A stretch of 64,000 nt of DNA from the NCBI GenBank assembly GCA_944320305.1, contig CALUGW010000040.1, forward strand, positions 62,001-126,000, in the 5' to 3' direction. Source of the DNA: an uncultured Prevotella sp. Its GTDB lineage: Bacteria; Bacteroidota; Bacteroidia; Bacteroidales; Bacteroidaceae. Shown one piece after another: positions 35,098 through 42,669 of the stretch (positions within the stretch are counted from its first letter, which is position 1; every line of letters starts with the position of its first letter). The position numbers and the translations under genes were made by a program. The notes beneath the pieces were generated by a model. That model had not been told where the DNA came from. It saw only the letters and a list, made by a program, of their open reading frames with translations, and ran no database searches.

Positions 35098-35128
35098 CAA
35101 AGTTACTTGTTTGACCTCAACTTTGCAA
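35098..35128 (-). promoter_or_regulatory. Flavodoxin promoter
   Basis: Minus-strand TAACTTTG at 35098-35105 with TTG at 35126-35128, spacing 20 bases; 40 bases before the ATG. Confidence 0.7.
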
Positions 35129-35327
35129 TACTCAAAAACGAGTGTTTTCCCAATTGAGGCCATCACCCTTTTAACTATAAAACATTAACTTTCAAAGGTG
35201 AGCAAGACTATTACGGCCAGGCGCAGATACCGACTTTCAACTAAACACAACCGCAAATCACCTCTATGCCGTCAAGCCCAATCCAAATATATAGAAAGCC
35301 TTTAGCCAGATAAGAACAACAAAAAAA

Positions 35328-35387
35328 TGTCCGCAAACTGTCTTTTTTCAAGGTTCCAGATTCCCTTGGCAAGACAAAGTGCGGACA
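35328..35387 (-). terminator. Terminator of the DUF4270 operon
   Basis: Bulged long hairpin: TGTCCGCA/TGCGGACA outside, TGTCTT/AAGACA and CAAGG/CCTTG inside; on the minus strand seven T residues follow directly. About 75 bases after the 43-residue gene. Confidence 0.85.
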
Positions 35388-35461
35388 ATGCAATTGACAC
35401 TATTAAGCCTACAAGATTGTGCCTGCTGTCATTTTAAACAACTGAACACGCCCAGCCCAGG

Positions 35462-35593
35462 CTACAAAGCCTCATCTTCCGGGCGCGTCAACAGTGGTGA
35501 AGCTTTTTGCGGCAGATGCCTCTTCTTTCTGTAAAAAGCCTCTTTGCGCCGCAAATACTTCTCCATCTGCCGTTCCAAATAATTGTCTGCCAT
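35462..35593 (-). CDS. Small basic protein, 43 residues, behind DUF4270
   Basis: A 44-codon frame, MADNYLERQMEKYLRRKEAF then YRKKRHLPQKASPLLTRPED and EAL. It begins 13 bases after the DUF4270 stop and ends before a strong terminator, so it sits inside a transcript. I recall small Bacteroidales proteins with the same MADNYLE-(K/R)-x-M-E-x-Y start, some annotated loosely as dehydrogenase, which points to real conservation, but I cannot verify that here. The sequence is an amphipathic, highly charged helix with a Pro-rich end, no signal peptide. Function unknown. Confidence 0.68.
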   Translation of the reverse strand: MADNYLERQMEKYLRRKEAFYRKKRHLPQKASPLLTRPEDEAL

Positions 35594-35606
35594 TCCGATC
35601 TCAAGC

Positions 35607-37064
35607 TCAGTTATCCGTCAGTCTGTTGTATATTACACTGATTTTTATCGGCTCATGCGGATTTGCAGAGCCTCCGACAAGCCTCGCGCTCCTAAGAGAC
35701 ATATCGTTGGAAACATTAGTTATTGTCGACGACGAAGACGATGAACTGGACGAAGAGATTGAAACCGGCACAAGCACCGCCTTGTTCCAGTCTGCAGAGG
35801 CATTGCCTGCCCTCTTTGCGTCATACATTCTTGTTATCAAATTAGAGACATTATTGAATGTATATGTGTTGTAATTACTGTTGTAAGTGCCAAGGAACGC
35901 AGTCGTGTTGTCAGGAATGTTCTTGTTCTCGAAAAAGCTGTACAAGCTGTCTTTGGGCAGCATCAGGACTTGTGTCGGTTCTCCAAAGGCATCGTCTTCC
36001 GTGGAGTTAAGACATGAGAAAACTATTCTGGCCCCACTTATGGTATCATTCTCGTGATTGTACTTGATTTGGTCAACAGGCAACGTCACTTCTGTGAAAA
36101 TGCCTGCCGGAGATTTCAGATGCGTGCATGTGTTGTCATCTGCCAACTGCCGCAGCCTGGATTTGTCGGTATCGATATGTGTGGTCTGAATCACCTCTTC
36201 CGTTCCGGACAACAACGCTGTACCGTTGATAACACTGTCTTCGCTCAGATAACGGTAATGGAACACCAGCTCTGTCAGATAAACTTCTGACATTACACCG
36301 AGACCATCGGTAGACTGTATGTAGAATCCCGGACAAACATTGTGGATAAAGTTATATGAGTTTTTGAAATACTCAGGATTCTCATAGAACTTATGCATGA
36401 GATAAGTTCCGTAATTTTTATATTCTTTGCCGTCCGTGTCAACATATCTGTCGTTAAGCGGAATCATGACAGACTCCATGTTGGTCTTGTTGTGTATCAA
36501 CGCCCGCGCACTGTCGCTCAGATTCAGGTCAAGAGTCGTGTACACTTTGTTCTTTTTTATGCCGCGCCCGTCATTTCTCAACAAGCCGGAGGCCACCGGG
36601 TCAAAGTTGGAATAATACAGTTGGCCTTCCTCGATCGGCTTTGCCATCTCATGGGCGGTAAGCCGCATTGAGTTGAGCGTGTCGCCGACTGACGAGTAAA
36701 AATAAATCTGCAGACGGCATGAGTCTGCTATTATGTCACCGTTTTCCACACTCACAATACTGTCTTTGTCCGGCAGAAACGGTGTGCCATCAAGCGACTC
36801 CAGCAGCGCGAACTGTGTCGTGTAACTGCTCGTCACGTATGTTCCGGTCTCCGGGTCTTTGATTTTTCCAAGATAACTGTATTGGTTTCTGGACAGCACG
36901 GAGTCTGCGACGAGTGACCGCGTAGAAACCATGAAAGTGTCAGTAAGAATCTCGAATCTGTCTGCAGAACTTGTAAGCGAGTTGCCTAAATTATCTGTTG
37001 TGTCATCGCATGAAAGAAAAGCCATCGCAGTGACGGCCATTCCTATCATAAATTTTAATTTCAT
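35607..37064 (-). CDS. DUF4270 domain lipoprotein
   Basis: A 485-residue outer-envelope lipoprotein. The N-terminus MKLKFMIGMAVTAMAFLSCDD has a lipobox-like end (F-L-S-C) and Cys 19. The DUF4270 region begins with STRSLVADSVLSRNQYSYLG and GKIKDPETGTYVTSSYTTQF, a pattern I know from this family, and continues in jelly-roll-like strands. A run of serines (SISSSSSSSSSS) at about 440 is a low-complexity linker. Function unknown; family members are widespread in Bacteroidota beside the short glycogen synthase, as here (37113). Confidence 0.9.
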   Translation of the reverse strand: MKLKFMIGMAVTAMAFLSCDDTTDNLGNSLTSSADRFEILTDTFMVSTRSLVADSVLSRNQYSYLGKIKDPETGTYVTSSYTTQFALLESLDGTPFLPDKDSIVSVENGDIIADSCRLQIYFYSSVGDTLNSMRLTAHEMAKPIEEGQLYYSNFDPVASGLLRNDGRGIKKNKVYTTLDLNLSDSARALIHNKTNMESVMIPLNDRYVDTDGKEYKNYGTYLMHKFYENPEYFKNSYNFIHNVCPGFYIQSTDGLGVMSEVYLTELVFHYRYLSEDSVINGTALLSGTEEVIQTTHIDTDKSRLRQLADDNTCTHLKSPAGIFTEVTLPVDQIKYNHENDTISGARIVFSCLNSTEDDAFGEPTQVLMLPKDSLYSFFENKNIPDNTTAFLGTYNSNYNTYTFNNVSNLITRMYDAKRAGNASADWNKAVLVPVSISSSSSSSSSSTITNVSNDMSLRSARLVGGSANPHEPIKISVIYNRLTDN

Positions 37065-37112
37065 ATCAGATGCGTTAATCCTGTAACTTGTGTCAACAAT
37101 GTCGTGATATTG

Positions 37113-37910
37113 TCAAATCTTATTGTAGAACTCCTCGTAAGCGTCGGCAAACTCTTTCCCCGGATAATCCAGAACGGGCACGTTGCAGCCTTTTGCGTAA
37201 TCAACGAGACCGGGGAATATGTTTTCGCCTCCCTCTATGACACCGTCGGAATAGTCAATAGCCAGTTTGCCCAACTCCTCAAATCCGAAATTGTCGTCAT
37301 ATTTTTCCAGTAGCTCCGCGCTGGCCTCACGAAACTCAAGATTCTTCTTGAAGTTGTTTCCCAAATCTTTTTTCAACGCTTTCGAGAACAAAGATGTCAC
37401 AATCTTTGTGTTGGCAAACGACGGCTCTTCACGATAAGCAGTCTTGACATAGAACGGAACGACAGCACCCATCCAGCCCTGGCAATGGATTATCTCTGGC
37501 ACCCATCTCAGCTTTTTCACTGTCTCAAGGACACCGCGTGCAAAGAATATTGCCCTCTCACCATTGTCCGGATAATCCTCGCCAGACTCGTCGACATCCA
37601 TCTGGCGTCTCATAAAGTAATCGTCGTTATCTATGAAATAGACCTGGATGCGTGACGCCTGAATCGAGGCCACTTTGATTATCAGCGGGTGGTCCGTGTC
37701 GTTGATGATGAGGTTCATGCCCGACAGGCGGATAACCTCGTGCAACTGCCCCCTGCGCTCGTTGATATTGCCCCACTTCGGCATGAAAGTACGAATCTCA
37801 TGTCCCTTTTCTTGCATGGCCTGGGGCAGTTCTCTACCCATTAATGAAAGTTCGCTATCCGGCACGTATGGAGAGATTTCCTGATTAATGAATAATATTT
37901 TCTTTGCCAT
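37113..37910 (-). CDS. Short glycogen/starch synthase (GT5 N-terminal half)
   Basis: About 265 residues, start MAKKILFINQEISPYVPDSE (ATG 37910; the frame to 37928 adds six residues). It matches the N-terminal Rossmann half of GT5 synthases: the opening strand with the acceptor/ADP-glucose loop, GHEIRTFMPKWGNINERRGQ, PDNGERAIFFARGVLETVKK and PEIIHCQGWMGAVVPFYVK. Full GlgA proteins have a second Rossmann domain of similar size, absent here, as is usual for the Bacteroidales panC-linked short form. Whether it makes glycogen alone is doubtful. Divergent from panC. Confidence 0.87.
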   Translation of the reverse strand: MAKKILFINQEISPYVPDSELSLMGRELPQAMQEKGHEIRTFMPKWGNINERRGQLHEVIRLSGMNLIINDTDHPLIIKVASIQASRIQVYFIDNDDYFMRRQMDVDESGEDYPDNGERAIFFARGVLETVKKLRWVPEIIHCQGWMGAVVPFYVKTAYREEPSFANTKIVTSLFSKALKKDLGNNFKKNLEFREASAELLEKYDDNFGFEELGKLAIDYSDGVIEGGENIFPGLVDYAKGCNVPVLDYPGKEFADAYEEFYNKI

Positions 37911-37930
37911 GATCTGTCGTTTTAACATTG

Positions 37931-37938
37931 CAAAGATA
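37931..37938 (-). promoter_or_regulatory. -7 element of the glycogen synthase/DUF4270 operon
   Basis: Minus-strand TATCTTTG, 21 bases before the glycogen synthase ATG. It lies within the longer reading frame, supporting the shorter start. Confidence 0.65.
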
Positions 37939-38085
37939 CAAAATTAATTTCGTATTTATAAATAAGGATAAAGGTTTTATGAAAAAATAAGGATTAATGA
38001 CGCACATTTTTCACTGTATTTTTCTTAGTTTGGCAAAAAAGTTGTTATTTTGCACCGCGAAAGACCGACGTTAATTTTTTCAGGA

Positions 38086-38934
38086 ATGAAAGTATTTCAA
38101 AGCATTGTAGAATTACAGAACGAGCTTTTTGACGCTCGGAAGCAAGGCAAGACCATCGGACTTGTGCCAACAATGGGGGCACTGCACGACGGCCACGCCT
38201 CGTTGGTGAAAAGAAGTGTAAAGGATAACGATTTAACCGTTGTGTCAGTGTTCGTCAACCCAACGCAGTTCAACGACAAAAACGACTTGCAGAGCTATCC
38301 GCGCGATTTGGACTCTGACTGCAAACTGCTTGACTCGTGCGGCGCCGACTATGTGTTTGCGCCGTCTGTCGAAGAGATGTATCCGCAACCGGACAAACGC
38401 CATTTTGAGTTCCCGCCGGTGACGACAGTGATGGAAGGCGCACATCGCCCGGGACATTTCAACGGAGTGTGCCAAGTGGTCAGCCGACTGTTTTACATTG
38501 TAAGGCCGCAAAAAGCATATTTCGGCGAGAAAGACTGGCAGCAGATTGCCGTCGTGAAAGCTCTCGTTAAATATCTTTCGCTGAACATTGACATTGTGGA
38601 ATGCCCTATAATACGCGACAAAGACGGGCTGGCCATGTCAAGCCGTAACGCGCTGCTCTCCGCAGACGAGCGGGCCATCGCCCCTGAAATATACAAGACT
38701 CTGGCCGAAAGCGTAAAGTTCGCACAGTCGCACAGCATTCAGGAAACCCACGACATGGTTGTAAGCCGCATAAACTCCACCGACGGACTTGACGTTGAAT
38801 ATTTCTCCATCGTGGACGGAGACACCCTGCTGGATGTAAACTCGTGGGACGAGTCGCAGCACATCGTGGGCTGTGTTACCGTGTTTTGCGGCAAGCGTCC
38901 AGTCAGACTGATTGACCATATTAAATACAAATAA
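38086..38934 (+). CDS. panC: Pantothenate synthetase
   Basis: ATP-dependent condensation of pantoate and beta-alanine. About 282 residues from ATG 38086. Motifs: [15 protein letters not shown] near residue 28 (HxGH-type nucleotide site), [20 protein letters not shown] near 58, [17 protein letters not shown] near 122, [14 protein letters not shown] near 147 (KDxQQ) and [15 protein letters not shown] near 180 (KMSKS-like). The longer frame begins with a TTG at 38050 and is not used. panD follows five bases later, giving the classic panC-panD pair. Confidence 0.96.
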   Translation: MKVFQSIVELQNELFDARKQGKTIGLVPTMGALHDGHASLVKRSVKDNDLTVVSVFVNPTQFNDKNDLQSYPRDLDSDCKLLDSCGADYVFAPSVEEMYPQPDKRHFEFPPVTTVMEGAHRPGHFNGVCQVVSRLFYIVRPQKAYFGEKDWQQIAVVKALVKYLSLNIDIVECPIIRDKDGLAMSSRNALLSADERAIAPEIYKTLAESVKFAQSHSIQETHDMVVSRINSTDGLDVEYFSIVDGDTLLDVNSWDESQHIVGCVTVFCGKRPVRLIDHIKYK

Positions 38935-38938
38935 CGCC

Positions 38939-39283
38939 ATGATGATAGAAGTTCTGAAATCCAAGTTGCACTGTGTCACAGTCACAGAGGCCAACCTTAA
39001 TTACATGGGCAGCATAACCATTGACGAAGACCTTATGGATGCCGCCGGAATGATTGAGGGGGAGAAAGTGCAGATTGTAGACAACAACAACGGGGAGAGA
39101 TTTGAAACTTATATAATAAAGGGCGAGCGCGGCTCCGGCGCCATCTGTCTCAACGGCGCTGCGGCACGCAAGGTGCAGGTCGGCGATGTGTGCATAATCA
39201 TAGCATACGCCCTGATGGACTTTGAGGAAGCCAGGCGTTACAAACCGACGATAGTCTTCCCGCAGAAAGGCAACAAGCTCTGA
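38939..39283 (+). CDS. panD: Aspartate 1-decarboxylase
   Basis: Pyruvoyl enzyme making beta-alanine from aspartate for pantothenate. About 114 residues. The self-cleavage Gly-Ser lies in [20 protein letters not shown]; with the first ATG of the double start (38939) the Ser is residue 25, as in E. coli, which favours that start. Other features are [10 protein letters not shown] and [20 protein letters not shown] with the conserved NGAAAR segment. Ends before the 22-bp repeat array. Confidence 0.96.
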   Translation: MMIEVLKSKLHCVTVTEANLNYMGSITIDEDLMDAAGMIEGEKVQIVDNNNGERFETYIIKGERGSGAICLNGAAARKVQVGDVCIIIAYALMDFEEARRYKPTIVFPQKGNKL

Positions 39284-39527
39284 ACTCCACGCCTGCAAGC
39301 CCGTAAATGCCAAGCAAGGCAAGACATTGCCCGATTCTGGCGCAATATAATTCAGAATTAAGCAGAAGAGACAAGGGCAGGCAATACAGCAAAGGCGCAA
39401 TAAAAGCAAAACCGCAAGGACAAGAGTGCATAAATATACAACTCAAAACAGCAGGCAACGCCCCGGACAATGGACAGGAAACTGCCGCAGGGCACAGGTT
39501 TTATGGCGGCACAGGCTTGCTGATTTT

Positions 39528-39615
39528 CCAATATAGGCCGTTTGGGCTTCCCAAACGGGTCTTTTTGCCTCCTAATATAGGCCATTTTGCAATGCAAAAT
39601 GGCCTATATTACAAT
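39528..39615. repeat. 22-bp tandem repeat array, locus 4 (four units, 39-bp perfect palindrome)
   Basis: Units start at 39528, 39550, 39572 and 39594. Units 3 and 4 together make a perfect 39-base palindrome, 39573-39611: 19-base arms beginning TAATATAGGCC around a single central A. Units 1 and 2 form a second hairpin, CCGTTTGGG-CTT-CCCAAACGG. The array is thus two head-to-head pairs. Confidence 0.88.
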
Positions 39616-39754
39616 CATCTGAGTATCAAGCCGTTACGTCTGTGACGCTTGATCTGCAAAAATTATTTGAAAAATCTGTTTTCAAGGGTTCCATTCTTCT
39701 TCACACTTGAATATTAATGCAGGCGGGAAGGAATATTTATGCACAAACAAAAAA

Positions 39755-39789
39755 ATCCCGACAGACAGCGCAATCGCATCCGTCGGGAT
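39755..39789 (-). terminator. Terminator of the methylmalonyl-CoA operon
   Basis: ATCCCGAC/GTCGGGAT hairpin with a 19-base loop, followed on the minus strand by TTTTTTT. 20 bases after the biotin carrier stop. Confidence 0.9.
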
Positions 39790-39809
39790 ATGGAATAACC
39801 AACTAAATC

Positions 39810-40235
39810 TTATTCGATGGCAACCAGAGGGTCGCCCTCCATCACACTCTGGCCTGGCTTGACGAGAATGGCGGCCACCTTGCCGGCCTTTTCAGCCTCA
39901 AGATTGTTGGCCATCTTCATTGCCTCAAGCACAACAACAGTGTCACCGGCCTTTACCTCATCGCCTACAGCAACGGTTATTTCTGTAATAACACCAGGCA
40001 GCGGAGCCTTTACGGCATTCTGGTAAGAGGCCTTGGCACCTGTGGCCGGAGCGGCTGCCTCAACCTTCTGCTCCACCGGATGAACTTTCACCTTGGGCTT
40101 TTCTGGCTTGGCCTCTGCCTCCATCTCCACTTTGTACTGCTCGCCGTTGACAGTAACGTCAGCCACATTATCCTCAATGGCACCGATGCTGACTTCATAT
40201 TTTTTGCCGTTGATAGTATAATTATATTTCTTCAT
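39810..40235 (-). CDS. Biotin carboxyl carrier protein of a methylmalonyl/propionyl-CoA carboxylase
   Basis: 141 residues in three parts: an N-terminal beta strand cap (YNYTINGKKYEVSIGAIED), a Pro/Lys/Ala-rich linker about residues 45-75 (PKVKVHPVEQKVEAAAPATG), and the biotinyl domain with the canonical VVLEAMKMANNLEAEKAG, biotinylated at the Lys of EAMKM. Carries the carboxyl group between the MmdA transferase and its partner. Last gene of the mce-mmdA-small gene-carrier operon, followed by a strong terminator. Biotin carboxylase and the beta (OadB-like) subunit are not here. Confidence 0.93.
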   Translation of the reverse strand: MKKYNYTINGKKYEVSIGAIEDNVADVTVNGEQYKVEMEAEAKPEKPKVKVHPVEQKVEAAAPATGAKASYQNAVKAPLPGVITEITVAVGDEVKAGDTVVVLEAMKMANNLEAEKAGKVAAILVKPGQSVMEGDPLVAIE

Positions 40236-40245
40236 TGGTCGGATT

Positions 40246-40407
40246 TTAAATTTTAGGATTTCCCGTCATTGACAGAGCGTGTCCGTTCCACTCAGTGAAA
40301 TGATCTCTGATTGTTATTTTCCCGGACTCTCTGTCATGGACATTGTTCCCCATAAACTCATGCAGTGCCATCGAAATGGCTGCGAAAACCTCTTTGTCCT
40401 CTTTCAT
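40246..40407 (-). CDS. OadG-like soluble tail protein, without membrane anchor
   Basis: A 53-codon frame from ATG 40407 (MKEDKEVFAAISMALHEFM, then GNNVHDRESGKITIRDHFTE, then WNGHALSMTGNPKI) between mmdA and the biotin carrier gene, 11 bases before the latter. The E-x-x-AAI-x-x-AL then VHD-x-ES-x-x-ITI then W pattern matches the C-terminal cytosolic end of Bacteroidota OadG-type subunits of sodium-pumping decarboxylases as I remember them. A usual OadG starts with a membrane helix and is longer; none is visible here. The frame is open 15 codons further to 40452 without a convincing start or helix. It may be a genuine shortened subunit or a decayed remnant. Confidence 0.72.
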   Translation of the reverse strand: MKEDKEVFAAISMALHEFMGNNVHDRESGKITIRDHFTEWNGHALSMTGNPKI

Positions 40408-40482
40408 AAAAGTCACAAAAATCAACCACTGGCACCATCTGACATGGGGCATACCATGTCATGGCGCCGGTGGTGTAATATT

Positions 40483-42048
40483 TTACATCGGAATATTGCC
40501 ATGCTTCTTGGCCGGAAGACTCTCACGCTTTGTTGAGAGCTGAGCCAGTGCGCGACATATGCGGAAACGGGTGTTGCGCGGTTCTATCACATCGTCGATA
40601 TAGCCGTATTTGGCTGCCTGATACGGCGTTGCGAACATATCGTTGTACTCCTCTTCCTTCTCGGCAAGGAATGCCTCAACATCCTCACCTGCCGCTTTCT
40701 TTTCCTTGGCTTCTTTAGCGCAAAGAACTGCAACGGCACCAGAGGCGCCCATCACGGCAATCTCGGCCGACGGCCAGGCATAATTCAGGTCTGCACGCAA
40801 TTGCTTGCAGCCCATCACGATGTGGCTGCCTCCGTAACTCTTGCGCAATGTCACTGTTATCTTTGGCACTGTGGCCTCACCGTAAGCGTAAAGCAGCTGC
40901 GCTCCGTGCAGGATAACCGCATTGTACTCCTGACCGGTTCCTGGCAGGAAGCCGGGAACATCGACAAGTGAGACAATAGGAATGTTGAAAGCGTCGCAGA
41001 ATCTCACAAAGCGCGCACCCTTTCGGCTTGCGTTGACATCAAGCACACCGGCATAGCACGACGGCTGGTTGGCAACGATGCCAACGCTCTGTCCGTTGAA
41101 ACGTGCAAAGCCAATGATGATGTTCTTTGCAAATTTGGGCTGCACCTCGAAGAACTCACCGTCATCAACAATGGCCGAGATGACCTTGTACATATTGTAA
41201 GCCTCATTCGGGTTTTCTGGAATAATCTCGTTCAGAGAATCCTCAAGACGGTCTATCGGGTCTGTACACTCCTTGCGCGGAGCAGTCTCCATATTGTTTG
41301 ACGGGATGTAGCTCAGCAGAGTCCTGATCATCTGCATGGCCTCTTCTTCTGTGGCGGCAGTAAAATGGGTGACGCCGCTCTTTGTGGAATGCACGCTCGC
41401 ACCACCCAGATGCTCCTGGTCGATGTCCTCGCCTGTGACGGTCTTCACTACCTTCGGGCCTGTCAGGAACATATAGGAGGTGTTTTCCATCATGAGTGTG
41501 AAATCGGTAAGAGCCGGAGAATACACGGCGCCACCGGCACAAGGACCAAAGATTCCGCTGATCTGAGGAATCACACCTGAAGCAAGTATGTTGCGCTCAA
41601 ATATCTCACCGAATCCGGCCAGAGCGCAAATACCTTCCTGAATGCGTGCGCCGCCGGAATCATTAAGACCGATCACAGGAGCGCCCATCTTCATGGCCAT
41701 GTCCATTATTTTGCAGATCTTCTGTGCCATCGTCTCGGACAACGACCCGCCGTTGACTGTGAAATCCTGCGCAAAGATAAACACCAGGCGTCCGTCGATA
41801 GTTCCAGAGCCGGCCACGACACCGTCACCGAGATATTGCTTCTTCTCCATGCCGAAGTTTGTGCAGCGGTGGAGCTTGAACATATCGTACTCTTCGAAAC
41901 TTCCTTCATCAAGCAACATATCTATACGCTCGCGCGCTGTATATTTGCCACGGGCGTGCTGTTTCTCTATGGCTTTCTCGCCACCGCCCATACGTGCAAT
42001 CTCACGCTTCTCGATAAGCTGCTTGATCTTCTCTAATTGCTTGCTCAT
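40483..42048 (-). CDS. mmdA: Methylmalonyl-CoA/propionyl-CoA carboxyltransferase alpha subunit
   Basis: Carboxyltransferase of about 521 residues in the succinate-to-propionate route. Features: [20 protein letters not shown] near residue 30, [46 protein letters not shown] near 130 (the first oxyanion-hole region), [19 protein letters not shown] near 195, [20 protein letters not shown] near 390 and [14 protein letters not shown] near 425. The upstream GTG in the frame at 42075 overlaps mce, so ATG 42048 ([11 protein letters not shown]) is used. Operon mce-mmdA-OadG-like-biotin carrier. Confidence 0.94.
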   Translation of the reverse strand: MSKQLEKIKQLIEKREIARMGGGEKAIEKQHARGKYTARERIDMLLDEGSFEEYDMFKLHRCTNFGMEKKQYLGDGVVAGSGTIDGRLVFIFAQDFTVNGGSLSETMAQKICKIMDMAMKMGAPVIGLNDSGGARIQEGICALAGFGEIFERNILASGVIPQISGIFGPCAGGAVYSPALTDFTLMMENTSYMFLTGPKVVKTVTGEDIDQEHLGGASVHSTKSGVTHFTAATEEEAMQMIRTLLSYIPSNNMETAPRKECTDPIDRLEDSLNEIIPENPNEAYNMYKVISAIVDDGEFFEVQPKFAKNIIIGFARFNGQSVGIVANQPSCYAGVLDVNASRKGARFVRFCDAFNIPIVSLVDVPGFLPGTGQEYNAVILHGAQLLYAYGEATVPKITVTLRKSYGGSHIVMGCKQLRADLNYAWPSAEIAVMGASGAVAVLCAKEAKEKKAAGEDVEAFLAEKEEEYNDMFATPYQAAKYGYIDDVIEPRNTRFRICRALAQLSTKRESLPAKKHGNIPM

Positions 42049-42064
42049 TTGTGTATTATTTAAT

Positions 42065-42469
42065 TTAATGTTCACAAAGTTCTGTCAAAATTCCCACTGT
42101 AGATTTCGGGTGCAGGAATGCGATGTTCAGGTTTTCAGCTCCCTTGCGCGGTGCTTTGTCTATCAGGCGTATGCCCTTCTCGTCACATTCGGCAAGAGCG
42201 TTGGCCACTCCGTCCTCAATGCAGAATGCCACATGATGCACCCCGTGGTTGCCTTTGTCAAGCCACTTCTGGATTGTACTGTCCGGAGAAGTGGGCTCCA
42301 GAAGCTCCAGTTTAACCTCACCACACTTCAGGAAAGCGGTCTTCACTTTCTGGTCAGCCACCTCCTCAATGTTATAGCACTTGAGTCCCAAAACATTTTC
42401 AAAGTACGGAAGTGACTCTTCAATACTTTGAACGGCAATGCCTAAATGTTCAATGTGTGAAATCTTCAT
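42065..42469 (-). CDS. mce: Methylmalonyl-CoA epimerase
   Basis: Interconverts (R)- and (S)-methylmalonyl-CoA. 134 residues of the glyoxalase/VOC fold: [20 protein letters not shown] at the start with the first metal His, [20 protein letters not shown] near residue 43, [20 protein letters not shown] near 72 (second His), and [20 protein letters not shown]. The carboxylate ligand near the end (Glu in LTELCEH) fits the family. First gene of the operon with mmdA 17 bases behind. Confidence 0.95.
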   Translation of the reverse strand: MKISHIEHLGIAVQSIEESLPYFENVLGLKCYNIEEVADQKVKTAFLKCGEVKLELLEPTSPDSTIQKWLDKGNHGVHHVAFCIEDGVANALAECDEKGIRLIDKAPRKGAENLNIAFLHPKSTVGILTELCEH

Positions 42470-42603
42470 TATTGATGTAATTTTGTTAGGGTAATGAAAT
42501 TTTCATTTATTTAATTATGCAAAGATAGACAATATTATCTACATTGTAAAATTATAAGTCGAAAAGATTGTTAAGCCCTGCCCCACGAATGTCCGTTACG
42601 AAT

Positions 42604-42637
42604 CAGCCCGGACTGTCTATGATGACAATTCGGGCTG
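42604..42637. other. Stable hairpin, 14 bp with G-U pairs
   Basis: CAGCCCGGACTGTC pairs with GACAATTCGGGCTG around a TATGAT hexaloop; the two non-identical pairs are G-U on the plus strand. It lies 33 bases after the C69 peptidase stop. No T-run follows on either strand, so it is not a classical terminator; a Rho-linked 3' hairpin is plausible. Confidence 0.5.
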
Positions 42638-42669
42638 AAACGCAATACATCTGGTATTTTTTTGAAAGA

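Larger units (their letters stand above)
35059..35461. other. Gap upstream of flavodoxin with promoter and terminator
   Basis: 403 bases between the flavodoxin start and the 43-codon gene. It holds the flavodoxin promoter (35098-35128) and the terminator of the DUF4270 operon (35328-35387). Nothing else recognisable lies in it. Confidence 0.65.
39284..39809. other. Gene-free gap between convergent panD and the biotin carrier gene
   Basis: 526 bases. Contents: repeat array locus 4 (39528-39615) and the terminator of the methylmalonyl-CoA operon (39755-39789). The region 39284-39527 shows no recognisable feature; the 112-codon plus frame there reads through the array and looks accidental. Confidence 0.6.

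Noticed and set aside
39528-39615. Array 4 as terminator of the biotin carrier operon
   Set aside because: A standard hairpin plus T-run terminator already lies at 39755-39789, closer to the gene.
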